A stretch of 64,000 nt of DNA, from contig JAYSQZ010000019.1 of assembly GCA_043721315.1 (NCBI GenBank), positions 1-64,000 of the forward strand. Reading direction: 5' to 3'. Below are positions 57,409-64,000 of the stretch, one piece after another. The notes under the pieces were generated by a model. The model was not told where the DNA came from, made no database searches, and worked only from the letters and a program-made list of their open reading frames with translations. Each line of letters starts with the position of its first letter. Position 1 is the stretch's first letter. This DNA comes from Elstera sp043721315. Lineage in GTDB: Bacteria; Pseudomonadota; Alphaproteobacteria; Elsterales; Elsteraceae. The position numbers were made by a program, and so were the translations under genes.

Positions 57409-58536
57409 ATGTCCGCTCCTGCTTCCGCTGATGCTCCCCTCCGTCTTTCGGTGGCGTTGGGTGATCGCGCCTATCCCATTCTCATCGGCTCCGGGTTGCT
57501 AGACCGCGCGGGTACTTGGATTGCGCCGCTGCTGAAAGGCCGCACCAAGGTGGTGGTGATTACCGACAGCAATGTAGGCCCGCTGCACCTCTCACGGCTG
57601 GTCGCGGCGCTTGCGGCGTCTGGGATCATGGCGGCGGCGGTAACGGTGCCAGCGGGCGAGGGCAGCAAAAGCTGGGCGGGGATCGAGACCCTCGTCGATC
57701 GGCTGCTGGAGCTTCGGGTCGATCGCGGCACGCTACTTCTGGCGTTGGGCGGCGGCGTTATTGGCGATTTGGTCGGCTTTGCAGCAGCTATCCTGATGCG
57801 CGGTATCGAGTTCGTGCAAATCCCGACAACGCTGCTGGCCCAGGTCGATAGTTCCGTTGGCGGTAAGACCGGGATCAACACCAAGGCGGGCAAGAATTTG
57901 GTGGGCAGCTTCCATCAGCCGCGCCTCGTGCTGGCCGATCTTGACTGTCTCGCCACGTTGCCCGTGCGGGAGCGCCGCTCCGGCTATGCCGAGATCGTAA
58001 AGCACGCGGTTATTGCCGACGCTTCTATGTTCGACTGGCTCGACGCCGGGGGTGGGCAGGCCGTGATTGCGGGCGATCCGGCGGCGCTGGCGCGGGCCGT
58101 TCAGCATTCCTGCGCGACCAAAGCCGCGATTGTAGCCGCTGATGAGCGGGAGGGGGGGCAGCGCGCGCTGCTTAACTTCGGGCACACCTTCGGGCACGCC
58201 TTGGAGGCCGAAACTGGCTTTTCCGACCGGCTTTATCACGGCGAGGCGGTGGCGATTGGCATGGTGCAGGCGATGGACCTCTCCGTTAGTCTCGGTCTTT
58301 GCCCTGCCACCGACCGGGCGCGGCTGGCGGCGCACCTTACCGCCTGCGGTTTGCCCGTCGATCAAAGCGCCTGCGGGGGGCCGTTCGATCCAACCCGGTT
58401 GATCGACCATATGCGCCTCGATAAAAAAGCTAAAGCGGGGGCGCTAACCTTCGTCGTCTGCACCGGCCTGGGCGCGGCGGCGGTGCGCGATGGTGTGCCG
58501 GAAGCCGACGTTCTTCCGATTTTAACACATCGGTAA
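57409..58536 (+). CDS. aroB: 3-dehydroquinate synthase
   Basis: Cyclises DAHP to 3-dehydroquinate with NAD and a divalent metal. It has 375 aa. LALGGGVIGDLVGFAAAILM, RGIEFVQIPTTLLAQVDSSV, GGKTGINTKAGKNLVGSFHQ and NFGHTFGHALEAE (metal histidines) are all present. It forms the aroK-aroB pair common in proteobacteria. Confidence 0.97.
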   Translation: MSAPASADAPLRLSVALGDRAYPILIGSGLLDRAGTWIAPLLKGRTKVVVITDSNVGPLHLSRLVAALAASGIMAAAVTVPAGEGSKSWAGIETLVDRLLELRVDRGTLLLALGGGVIGDLVGFAAAILMRGIEFVQIPTTLLAQVDSSVGGKTGINTKAGKNLVGSFHQPRLVLADLDCLATLPVRERRSGYAEIVKHAVIADASMFDWLDAGGGQAVIAGDPAALARAVQHSCATKAAIVAADEREGGQRALLNFGHTFGHALEAETGFSDRLYHGEAVAIGMVQAMDLSVSLGLCPATDRARLAAHLTACGLPVDQSACGGPFDPTRLIDHMRLDKKAKAGALTFVVCTGLGAAAVRDGVPEADVLPILTHR

Positions 58537-58621
58537 TCTTTACCCCTTGAAACGGACTCCTATTCGTTACACCTTAAAAGAGAGAAGCGGAAAAACCGCC
58601 GTTCGTGACGATAGGAGGAAG

Positions 58622-59071
58622 ATGATGAAACGCACGCTCGTTCCGGGCATCGTGAGCGATACCCAACCCTTCGCCCCCCTCAGTCCGCACCAGACGGTGC
58701 TGTCCGCTGCCGAAATGATGAGCGACCGCCGCATCGGCGCGGCGATGGTGGTGGAGCATGGTCGGCTGGTAGGGATTTTCTCCGAACGCGATTTGCTCAC
58801 CCGCGTGGTGGCGCAAGGCCGCAATCCAGAGACAACCAAAATCGCCGACGTGATGACGCTCGACCCGCACACGCTCCCCCCGGATGCGACGCCGCGCGAA
58901 GCGCTGAAAATCATGGAAAAAGGCAAGTTCCGCCATTTGCCCATCGTCGATGGCGATCAAATCGTCGCGATTATCTCTATCCGCGACCTGTTCGCAGCCG
59001 TGAATGAGGAACTGGCGAAAGACCTGGAGCAACGCGATACGCTGCTGTTCGGCGCGGGGTACGGCGGGTAG
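58622..59071 (+). CDS. Two-CBS-domain protein
   Basis: A 149-residue protein made of two CBS modules (about 5-65 and 75-135), which usually sense adenine nucleotides. DRRIGAAMVVEHGRLVGIFS then ERDLLTRVV, and MEKGKFRHLPIVDGDQIVAI then ISIRDLF are the two repeats. TAGGAGGAAG directly precedes tandem ATG codons at 58622 and 58625. It has no effector domain, so it must act through a partner not identifiable here. Confidence 0.9.
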   Translation: MMKRTLVPGIVSDTQPFAPLSPHQTVLSAAEMMSDRRIGAAMVVEHGRLVGIFSERDLLTRVVAQGRNPETTKIADVMTLDPHTLPPDATPREALKIMEKGKFRHLPIVDGDQIVAIISIRDLFAAVNEELAKDLEQRDTLLFGAGYGG

Positions 59072-59080
59072 GGGCGCACA

Positions 59081-59479
59081 CTATTTAACGGCTCTTTTCC
59101 GAGCCAACTCGTTGCGCGCGGCTTCGACGAAGAAGGCCGAGCGGTTTTGCGCGACGAGATCAATGCTGAGCAGCAGGCTTTCGTCGATAGAGATGTTCGT
59201 CCGAACGGTTTTTCTCGGAAGCAGGACCGGAACGAGGACTTTTGCCGCGACAGCATCCGCATCCTCGGGGTCAGGTTCTGCGGTCTCAAGCGGGGTTGGC
59301 TCGGGAATAGCCATATGTTCATCGAGCATCGCGGCAAGATGGCCTTCCAATGCTTCTCGGGCATGATCGAAGGCTTCTTCAATCGAAGCGCCGAACGTCA
59401 GACATCCAGGAAGATCAGGGAAAGAGACCGTGAAACTTTCCTCATCTTTGAAGATAAAAGCGGGGTAATTTTTATTCAT
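59081..59479 (-). CDS. hicB: HicB-type antitoxin
   Basis: A 132-residue antitoxin. The N-terminal partial RNase H fold reads YPAFIFKDEESFTVSFPDLP followed by GCLTFGASIEEAFDHAREAL. A linker of acidic residues leads to a ribbon-helix-helix (VRTNISIDESLLLSIDLVAQ) for DNA binding. It lies 22 bases after hicA, completing the module. Confidence 0.94.
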   Translation of the reverse strand: MNKNYPAFIFKDEESFTVSFPDLPGCLTFGASIEEAFDHAREALEGHLAAMLDEHMAIPEPTPLETAEPDPEDADAVAAKVLVPVLLPRKTVRTNISIDESLLLSIDLVAQNRSAFFVEAARNELARKRAVK

Positions 59480-59501
59480 CTCTGATTTCCGCTTCAGGGT
59501 T

Positions 59502-59690
59502 TCAGAACTTCAACCCGGTTAATTTCTCTAATTTTCTCACGTAACCGATGGGATTATCTTTCCGAGGATGCACAACAGTCACTAAATTTGGATTATTTTC
59601 ATGCTTAAAATGATGATGGCTGCCGCTCACGCGAACTTCTTCCCATTGAGCGTTACGCAATATAAAGATGATCTGCTGACTTGTTGTCAC
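59502..59690 (-). CDS. hicA: HicA-type mRNA interferase toxin
   Basis: A 62-residue dsRBD-like toxin. From the GTG at 59690 it reads MTTSQQIIFILRNAQWEEVR, then VSGSHHHFKH with the catalytic histidine and VVHPRKDNPIGYVRKL. Other GTG codons lie upstream within a TG-rich stretch; the chosen start matches family length. HicA cuts mRNA and is held by HicB. Confidence 0.92.
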   Translation of the reverse strand: MTTSQQIIFILRNAQWEEVRVSGSHHHFKHENNPNLVTVVHPRKDNPIGYVRKLEKLTGLKF

Positions 59691-59813
59691 GCTCCAAAGC
59701 AAACACACAAACACACACTAAGTCAAGCAAAGTAGGTTGCCATTCCCCTAGGGCGTTGGCTGCGGCAAGAGTTTTCCATGTTCGGAAGCCGATAAAGGCC
59801 TTAAACTCCCCCC

Positions 59814-60581
59814 ATGTATGATGATGTTGTCGATCTGCGCGATTTTTACGCCAGCCGCTTGGGCCAAGCGACGCGGCGGATTTTGGTGCGGCAGATGCAA
59901 GAGTTTTGGCCGGATGTGACCGGGCAAACCGTACTCGGTCTTGGCTTCGCAACCCCCTATCTGCGCGGCTTTCGCGAGGAGACCGAGCGCACAATAGCCC
60001 TGATGCCCGCAGCGCAAGGCGTTATGCGCTGGCCGCCCGATGGGGCCAATCTGGTGGCGCTCGCCGACGACGATGATCTGCCGCTGCCCGATGAATCGGT
60101 AGACCGAGTGCTGCTGGTTCACGCCCTGGAGCGGACTGAGCAACTGCGCCCGATGCTGCGGGAAATCTGGCGGGTGATGAGCGGTAGCGGGCGCTTGCTG
60201 ATCGTCGTGCCCAACCGGCGCGGCATCTGGGCGCGGCTTGATCGGACCCCTTTCGGCGCGGGGTCGCCCTATTCGCCGGGGCAGGTGTCGCGGTTGCTGC
60301 GCGACAATCTGTTTACACCAACGCGGCACAGGCTAGCGCTCTCGCTTCCCCCCTCCAATAGCAGAATGATGCTGCGCCTAGCCCCGGCCTTTGAAGCCTT
60401 CGGCCAGCGCTGGTTCCCGAGCTTTTCCGGGGTGATCCTCGTGGAAGCCTCCAAACAGCTTTACGCGATTCCGCCCCTCCGCAAAGTCGCCAAACGGCGC
60501 GGCGCGCTCATCCCCGCCTTCCCGCAAATCGCGCCGCAACGGCGGGAAGAGGAGAGTGCGGAAACTGCTGGACCTATTTAG
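59814..60581 (+). CDS. AdoMet-dependent methyltransferase, class I
   Basis: A 255-residue methyltransferase of the type-11 kind. MYDDVVDLRDFYASRLGQAT, the altered motif I VLGLGFATPYLRGF, and DDLPLPDESVDRVLLVHALE are the AdoMet-binding region; REIWRVMSGSGRLLIVVPNR is motif IV onwards. Such proteins occur next to glyoxalase II genes in alphaproteobacteria, but none is seen here. The substrate is unknown. Confidence 0.82.
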   Translation: MYDDVVDLRDFYASRLGQATRRILVRQMQEFWPDVTGQTVLGLGFATPYLRGFREETERTIALMPAAQGVMRWPPDGANLVALADDDDLPLPDESVDRVLLVHALERTEQLRPMLREIWRVMSGSGRLLIVVPNRRGIWARLDRTPFGAGSPYSPGQVSRLLRDNLFTPTRHRLALSLPPSNSRMMLRLAPAFEAFGQRWFPSFSGVILVEASKQLYAIPPLRKVAKRRGALIPAFPQIAPQRREEESAETAGPI

Positions 60582-60623
60582 TTTCTAGTGCAACTATATC
60601 TCAAGCCCCGGACTGGGAGAGAT

Positions 60624-61499
60624 ATGATGCGAACGGCTTCCGAGGGCGATTTTAGCGCTGTCCACTCCCATCGCCCGCCTTCGGAGCGGGCGGATTTCAC
60701 GATTACTCAAGCCTGGGAAAAGTACACGGCGGAAGATCACGACCGCTGGCGGCGGTTGTTCGAGCGCCAAGCCGAGGTTCTTCAGGGGAAAGCCGCACCG
60801 GAATTTTTGGCAGGTCTCGACGCCCTCGCCATCGCGGCCAACGGTATCCCCGATTTCCGCCGCCTGAACGACGTATTGGGACGCCGCACCGGCTGGCAAA
60901 TCGTTGCGGTGCCGGGGTTGGTGCCGGAGCCGATTTTCTTCGAGCATCTCGCCAACCGCAGGTTCCCCTCCACCTGCTTTATCCGCCGCGAAGATCAACT
61001 CGATTACATCCAAGAGCCGGATGTGTTCCACGATGTCTTCGGCCACGTCCCGCTATTGTCGAACCCGATGTTCGCCGACTATATGCAGGCGTATGGGGAG
61101 GGCGGCCTGAAAGCCCTCCACCTCGGCACGCTCGACAATCTCGCCCGGCTGTACTGGTACACAGTCGAATTCGGCCTGATTAACACCCCCGACGGTCTCC
61201 GTATCTACGGCGCGGGCATTGTTTCCAGTCAAGGCGAAAGCCGCTTTGCCCTGGAGAGCCAAGAGCCTAACCGCCTTGGTTTCGACGTGCTGCGCTTGCT
61301 CCGCACCCGCTACCGCATCGACGATTTTCAAGAAACCTACTTCGTTATCGACAGCTACGCGCAACTCTTCAAAGCCACCCTGCCCGACTTCACGCCCTAT
61401 TATGCGGCGCTAAAAACACTCGAAGCGGTAGAGCCGGGGGACGTGCTGGAAACCGACACGGTGATCACGCGCGGCACGGGGCGCGTGAAGCGGCATTGA
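60624..61499 (+). CDS. phhA: Phenylalanine 4-monooxygenase
   Basis: Hydroxylates phenylalanine to tyrosine with tetrahydrobiopterin and iron. It has 291 aa from tandem ATG codons with GGGAGAG upstream. The iron site is complete: H136 and H141 in PDVFHDVFGHVPLLSNP and E182 in YWYTVEFGL. GAGIVSSQGESRFALES closes the pocket. This is the monofunctional bacterial form without an ACT domain. The usual partner PhhB is not nearby. Confidence 0.95.
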   Translation: MMRTASEGDFSAVHSHRPPSERADFTITQAWEKYTAEDHDRWRRLFERQAEVLQGKAAPEFLAGLDALAIAANGIPDFRRLNDVLGRRTGWQIVAVPGLVPEPIFFEHLANRRFPSTCFIRREDQLDYIQEPDVFHDVFGHVPLLSNPMFADYMQAYGEGGLKALHLGTLDNLARLYWYTVEFGLINTPDGLRIYGAGIVSSQGESRFALESQEPNRLGFDVLRLLRTRYRIDDFQETYFVIDSYAQLFKATLPDFTPYYAALKTLEAVEPGDVLETDTVITRGTGRVKRH

Positions 61500-61530
61500 G
61501 CGTGCCTTGAAGGCAGCGCCCTCGACAGGA

Positions 61531-62337
61531 CTAGCGCCCAATCCCTCCCTCCACCACGCGCAACACCCCCGCCAACACCGCGCCCGGCTGATCGCGGTGG
61601 GGGGAGTGACCGCAGTTGGGGAGAATGAGCGCTTCAGCCGGGCCGGAGGTGCCTGCAACGATAGCGTCCACCTGTTTCAGCGTGCCATATTCGTCGGCCT
61701 CGCCTTGGATGACGAGCAGCGGACAGCGGATGGCTGCGAGCAGAGCGGTGATATTCCAGTCTCTGAAGCCAGGGTTTTGCCAGGTGCGGCACCAGCCCCA
61801 AAAGGCGCTATCGACATTCTCGCCGTGCAGACGCTTTAGGCGCGTGCGGAAGTCGCCGTCGAGGAAAGCGTCTTGGGCCGCGCGGATGCCGGTCAGGCTT
61901 TCTTCTTCGTTGAACACATGGGCGGCAAGGGTAACGGCCCCGGCAATGCGCTCGGGGAAGCGCGAGGCGGCGATGAGGACAATCGTGCCGCCGTCCGAAT
62001 GGCCGAACAGATGCACGCGCGTTAAGCCGAAGGCGTCGAGCAGGGGGATCAGGAAGGTTTCGGCCTCGCGGGTGTGATAGTCCAGCGGGCGCGGTAGGGT
62101 GATGGGGCTGGAGTGGCCATAGCCTTCGCGGGAATAGATCAGCACGCCGCAGCCGGTAGCGTCGCGAATTTGCTCTGGCAGATCACGCCAAATCGCAACG
62201 CACCCGAGGCCCTCGTGCAGCATCACCACGGGCGGCGCATCGGGCCGATGGGCGGGCGGAAGCCAGCGGTATTCCAAGCTGGCCCCGGCGAGGGCGATCA
62301 GCCCTTGCGTTGGCGCATCAGCGGGCAGTGGCGGCAT
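61531..62337 (-). CDS. Alpha/beta hydrolase
   Basis: A 268-residue esterase-type hydrolase. VVMLHEGLGCVAIWRDLP is the oxyanion region; the nucleophile elbow is FGHSDGGTIV (GHSDGG); the Asp lies around QGEADEYGTLKQVD and the His in NCGHSPHRDQPG. The substrate is unknown. The start overlaps the nudC 3' end by 20 bases, so the two are co-transcribed. Confidence 0.9.
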   Translation of the reverse strand: MPPLPADAPTQGLIALAGASLEYRWLPPAHRPDAPPVVMLHEGLGCVAIWRDLPEQIRDATGCGVLIYSREGYGHSSPITLPRPLDYHTREAETFLIPLLDAFGLTRVHLFGHSDGGTIVLIAASRFPERIAGAVTLAAHVFNEEESLTGIRAAQDAFLDGDFRTRLKRLHGENVDSAFWGWCRTWQNPGFRDWNITALLAAIRCPLLVIQGEADEYGTLKQVDAIVAGTSGPAEALILPNCGHSPHRDQPGAVLAGVLRVVEGGIGR

Positions 62338-63241
62338 CAGACAGCCAGTCTTCGATGAGGCGGCGGGCGATGGAATCGGCGCGCGGGGCGACGTGCTGGG
62401 CGATGTCGGGATCAAGCAATTCGCGCTGAGTGAACCAGCGCGCGCTTTCGATTTCGCTGGGATCAACCGTGATGTTGAACGTCAGCGCTTGCGCCCGGAA
62501 GCCGATCATTAGCGACGAGGGGAATGGCCAGGGCTGCGAGGCGCAGTAGCTAACATCGCCAATCCGCACGCCAACTTCTTCCCACACTTCCCGGCGCACG
62601 GCTTCTTCCAGGCTTTCCCCCGGCTCAACGAACCCCGCGAGGGTGGACATCATGCCCAGCGGCCATACCGCTTGCCGCCCGAGCAAAACGCGCGGCTCCG
62701 GGCCAGTCTCGTCCGTTACCAGCATGATCACAGCGGGGTCGGTGCGCGGGAAATGGGGGGTGCCGCAACTCGCCGACGTGCAACGGCGCACGTGGCCGCC
62801 TTCGGCGCTTATCGTGGGGGAACCGCACACGCCGCAGAACTGCGTCCGCTGGTGCCAATAGGCCATGCCGCGCCCATAGGCGAGGCGGGCGGCGAGACCG
62901 GCTTCCAGCGCCGGGCCGTAGCGGCGCAAATCGGCCCATTCGGCGCTCTGAGCTTCAGCAAACCGCAGTGCGTCCGCTTCCTCCCAATCCGAGAGATCAA
63001 GTGCAAAAATCTGCCGGTCCTCGTGCCGCCCCAGCAGCACGGTTGGCGCGCGATCAAAGCGCTCCAGCAGCAGCGCTTGCCCGCCAACGAACAGGCTTTT
63101 GCCCTGCCAATAGAGCTGCCACTGGGCGGCAGTGTCGCGCCAGCTTTCGGTCGAAAACCCATCGAACGCCTTGCGGTCCAACGGATCGCGAACAAGGCCG
63201 GAATCGCTGTAAAACAGCGGCTTAGTCGAAAAATTAAGCAT
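62318..63241 (-). CDS. nudC: NAD+ diphosphatase NudC
   Basis: Cleaves NADH/NAD to NMN(H) and AMP and can remove NAD caps from RNA. It has 307 aa from the ATG at 63241. A four-Cys zinc finger (CGVCGSP and CTSASCGTPHFPRTDP) precedes a full Nudix box, GFVEPGESLEEAVRREVWEE then VGV. The SQPWPFPSSLMIGF motif downstream is specific to NudC. A ribosome binding site is not obvious. It is divergent from ffs. Confidence 0.94.
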   Translation of the reverse strand: MLNFSTKPLFYSDSGLVRDPLDRKAFDGFSTESWRDTAAQWQLYWQGKSLFVGGQALLLERFDRAPTVLLGRHEDRQIFALDLSDWEEADALRFAEAQSAEWADLRRYGPALEAGLAARLAYGRGMAYWHQRTQFCGVCGSPTISAEGGHVRRCTSASCGTPHFPRTDPAVIMLVTDETGPEPRVLLGRQAVWPLGMMSTLAGFVEPGESLEEAVRREVWEEVGVRIGDVSYCASQPWPFPSSLMIGFRAQALTFNITVDPSEIESARWFTQRELLDPDIAQHVAPRADSIARRLIEDWLSDAATAR

Positions 63242-63301
63242 GATGGGAGTAGTTTGGCGGGTTCTTGTGACGCGCGCAACCGTTCCCCCTGCCACAGCCC
63301 C

Positions 63302-63330
63302 TTGCGTTTGCGGCCCTAACCGACGATATA
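63302..63330 (+). promoter_or_regulatory. Predicted promoter of ffs
   Basis: TTGCGT (63302-63307), a 17-base spacer and GATATA (63325-63330). Transcription would begin near 63337, where the SRP RNA helix starts. Confidence 0.6.
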
Positions 63331-63336
63331 CAGGTC

Positions 63337-63437
63337 TGGGAGGTTGGCCATGGGCGATGCCCTCGCCAATCCGGTCAGGTCCGGAAGGAAGCAGCCGTAA
63401 CGAGTTTCGTGTCGGGTCGTGCCGCCAGCCTCCCACC
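63337..63437 (+). ncRNA. ffs: Signal recognition particle RNA, 4.5S type
   Basis: The RNA scaffold of the bacterial SRP. The conserved tip GGTCAGGTCCGGAAGGAAGC followed by AGCC is present and contains the Ffh-binding loop and GGAA tetraloop. The ends close by pairing: GGGAGGTTGGC (63338-63348) with GCCAGCCTCCC (63424-63434). The short form without an Alu domain is typical of Gram-negative bacteria. A T-rich run follows at about 63438. Its protein partner Ffh is at 26-27.5 kb. Confidence 0.95.
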
Positions 63438-63507
63438 TTTTCTGGGCTTGCTAGATAGTTGCATTCAAACTGTTGTGATAAAAGTGTGGTGATTTCCTAT
63501 AAAAACA

Positions 63508-63538
63508 TTGACTCAGCAACTTGCTGAGTGATTATATT
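63508..63538 (+). promoter_or_regulatory. Palindrome-bearing promoter of the AT-rich gene
   Basis: TTGACT (63508-63513) and TATATT (63533-63538), or TTATAT one base earlier, flank an 18-19-base spacer. A perfect palindrome, ACTCAGCAA-C-TTGCTGAGT (63511-63529), occupies the spacer and overlaps the -35 box, as expected for a repressor site. Confidence 0.55.
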
Positions 63539-63578
63539 TCGTAATCATAATTTTTTATGAGGATAAAGATTAGTAAAT

Positions 63579-63983
63579 ATGACAAACAAAAAAAATTACA
63601 TATGCGATCTAATTATAGAACTTAGAGAAGTTGATAGATTTTTTGATACAACAATCATGACTGATGTTGATATAATTGAAGTTAATCTGAGTTTTTTAAA
63701 TAGTTTTCCTAGGAAAGTTTGTAAAAAAATAAACATTTCAGTAATTTCAAATATTTTAGTAAGGGAACGAGATGTATTTTTATATAAATTTCACATAAAT
63801 AGTGAGGTGGAGCCATCTTTGAAAAATCATCTTGGCCCGAGCGTGCTTAGATTTCTGCTAGATAGGATAATGGAGGAATTTAGTCTTGACTCTATCGAAA
63901 TTATTGGAGCGAGCCGGACCTCGGGTGCAAATCCAGGCCGTTATCCTGAACGCATCAGGTTCACCCGTCGGCCTTCGTCTTAG
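63579..63983 (+). CDS. AT-rich orphan protein downstream of ffs
   Basis: A 134-residue protein of no recognised family. The first 108 or so residues are AT-rich in codon use (ATT, AAT, AAA, TTT) and read as a mixed alpha/beta domain (NYICDLIIELREVDRFFDTT, KKINISVISNILVRERDVFL, LRFLLDRIMEEFSLDSIEII). From about base 63905 the frame runs on into GC-rich DNA (ASRTSGANPGRYPERIRFTR), so the tail is probably chance read-through past the edge of inserted DNA. It has no membrane segment. The ribosome binding site is weak. A palindromic promoter lies upstream. Confidence 0.55.
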   Translation: MTNKKNYICDLIIELREVDRFFDTTIMTDVDIIEVNLSFLNSFPRKVCKKINISVISNILVRERDVFLYKFHINSEVEPSLKNHLGPSVLRFLLDRIMEEFSLDSIEIIGASRTSGANPGRYPERIRFTRRPSS

Positions 63984-64000
63984 CCGAGATTTGACGCGAC

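Noticed and set aside
63900..64000. tRNA or attachment site at the right end
   Set aside because: GGTGCAAATCC looks like a T-loop at first sight, but no acceptor or anticodon stem can be formed around it.
1..64000. CRISPR array, prophage, IS element or polysaccharide/defence island
   Set aside because: No regularly spaced repeats, transposases, phage structural genes or defence-gene clusters were seen; the only recombinase is a chromosomal Xer protein.

Overview
The window looks like the chromosome of an alphaproteobacterium, most likely Rhodospirillales. Base composition is GC-rich. Family-level markers include a PmtA-type phospholipid methyltransferase, an ScfR/RamB-type regulator divergent from isocitrate lyase, a DUF1194 protein, HpnC/D/E squalene synthesis and the gene order rpmH-rnpA-yidD-yidC-engB-argB. 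No prophage, IS element, CRISPR array, rRNA or tRNA was recognised. The only RNA gene seen is the 4.5S SRP RNA near the right end.

Layout. 0-5.5 kb: the 3' end of xseA, an M23 peptidase, a small phosphatase/arsenate reductase, a Spy/CpxP-like protein and hslVU behind a sigma32-like promoter. 5.6-9.4 kb: an AT-rich orphan membrane gene set against the rpmH promoter, then rpmH-rnpA-yidD-yidC-engB. 9.8-13.3 kb: argB, dapD, dapE and a membrane protein. 13.3-16.5 kb (minus): a hpnC-hpnD fusion, hpnE and tspO. 16.6-23.8 kb: a parvulin, argJ, a GNAT-Nudix fusion, hflKC (minus), mrp and a RelE module. 23.8-27.5 kb (minus): ffh-rpsP-rimM-trmD-rplS. 27.7-34.3 kb: a histidine kinase and receiver, a MarR-like protein, a transglycosylase, a DUF1194 protein, a deacetylase-family protein and higBA. 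34.4-39.3 kb: aceA against scfR, and a response-regulator diguanylate cyclase. 39.3-42.6 kb (minus): a chemoreceptor with its own binding protein, then an AT-rich gap and an orphan HigA. 42.6-51.3 kb: an Asd-like protein without its catalytic residues, pmtA, an epimerase, thpR, a sirtuin, a flippase, a UMP kinase and ygfZ. 51.3-59.7 kb: vapC with its antitoxin, grpE/hrcA, xerD, a large secreted orphan, aroK-aroB, a CBS protein and hicAB. 59.8-64 kb: a methyltransferase, phhA, a hydrolase, nudC, ffs and a second AT-rich orphan gene.

Working together. The core operons cover protein quality control (hslVU, hflKC, hrcA-grpE, parvulin), membrane-protein biogenesis (SRP RNA plus Ffh, YidC, YidD), ribosome and RNA processing, and amino-acid synthesis (arginine, lysine/DAP, shikimate). 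Accessory content consists mainly of toxin-antitoxin genes (RelE, HigBA, VapC, HicAB and two antitoxins without partners) and two low-GC orphan genes beside essential loci. No large novel system is evident. The most unusual items are the HpnC-HpnD fusion in an apparent operon with tspO, the Asd-family protein lacking both catalytic residues, the binding protein-chemoreceptor pair, and the AT-rich genes next to rpmH and ffs.
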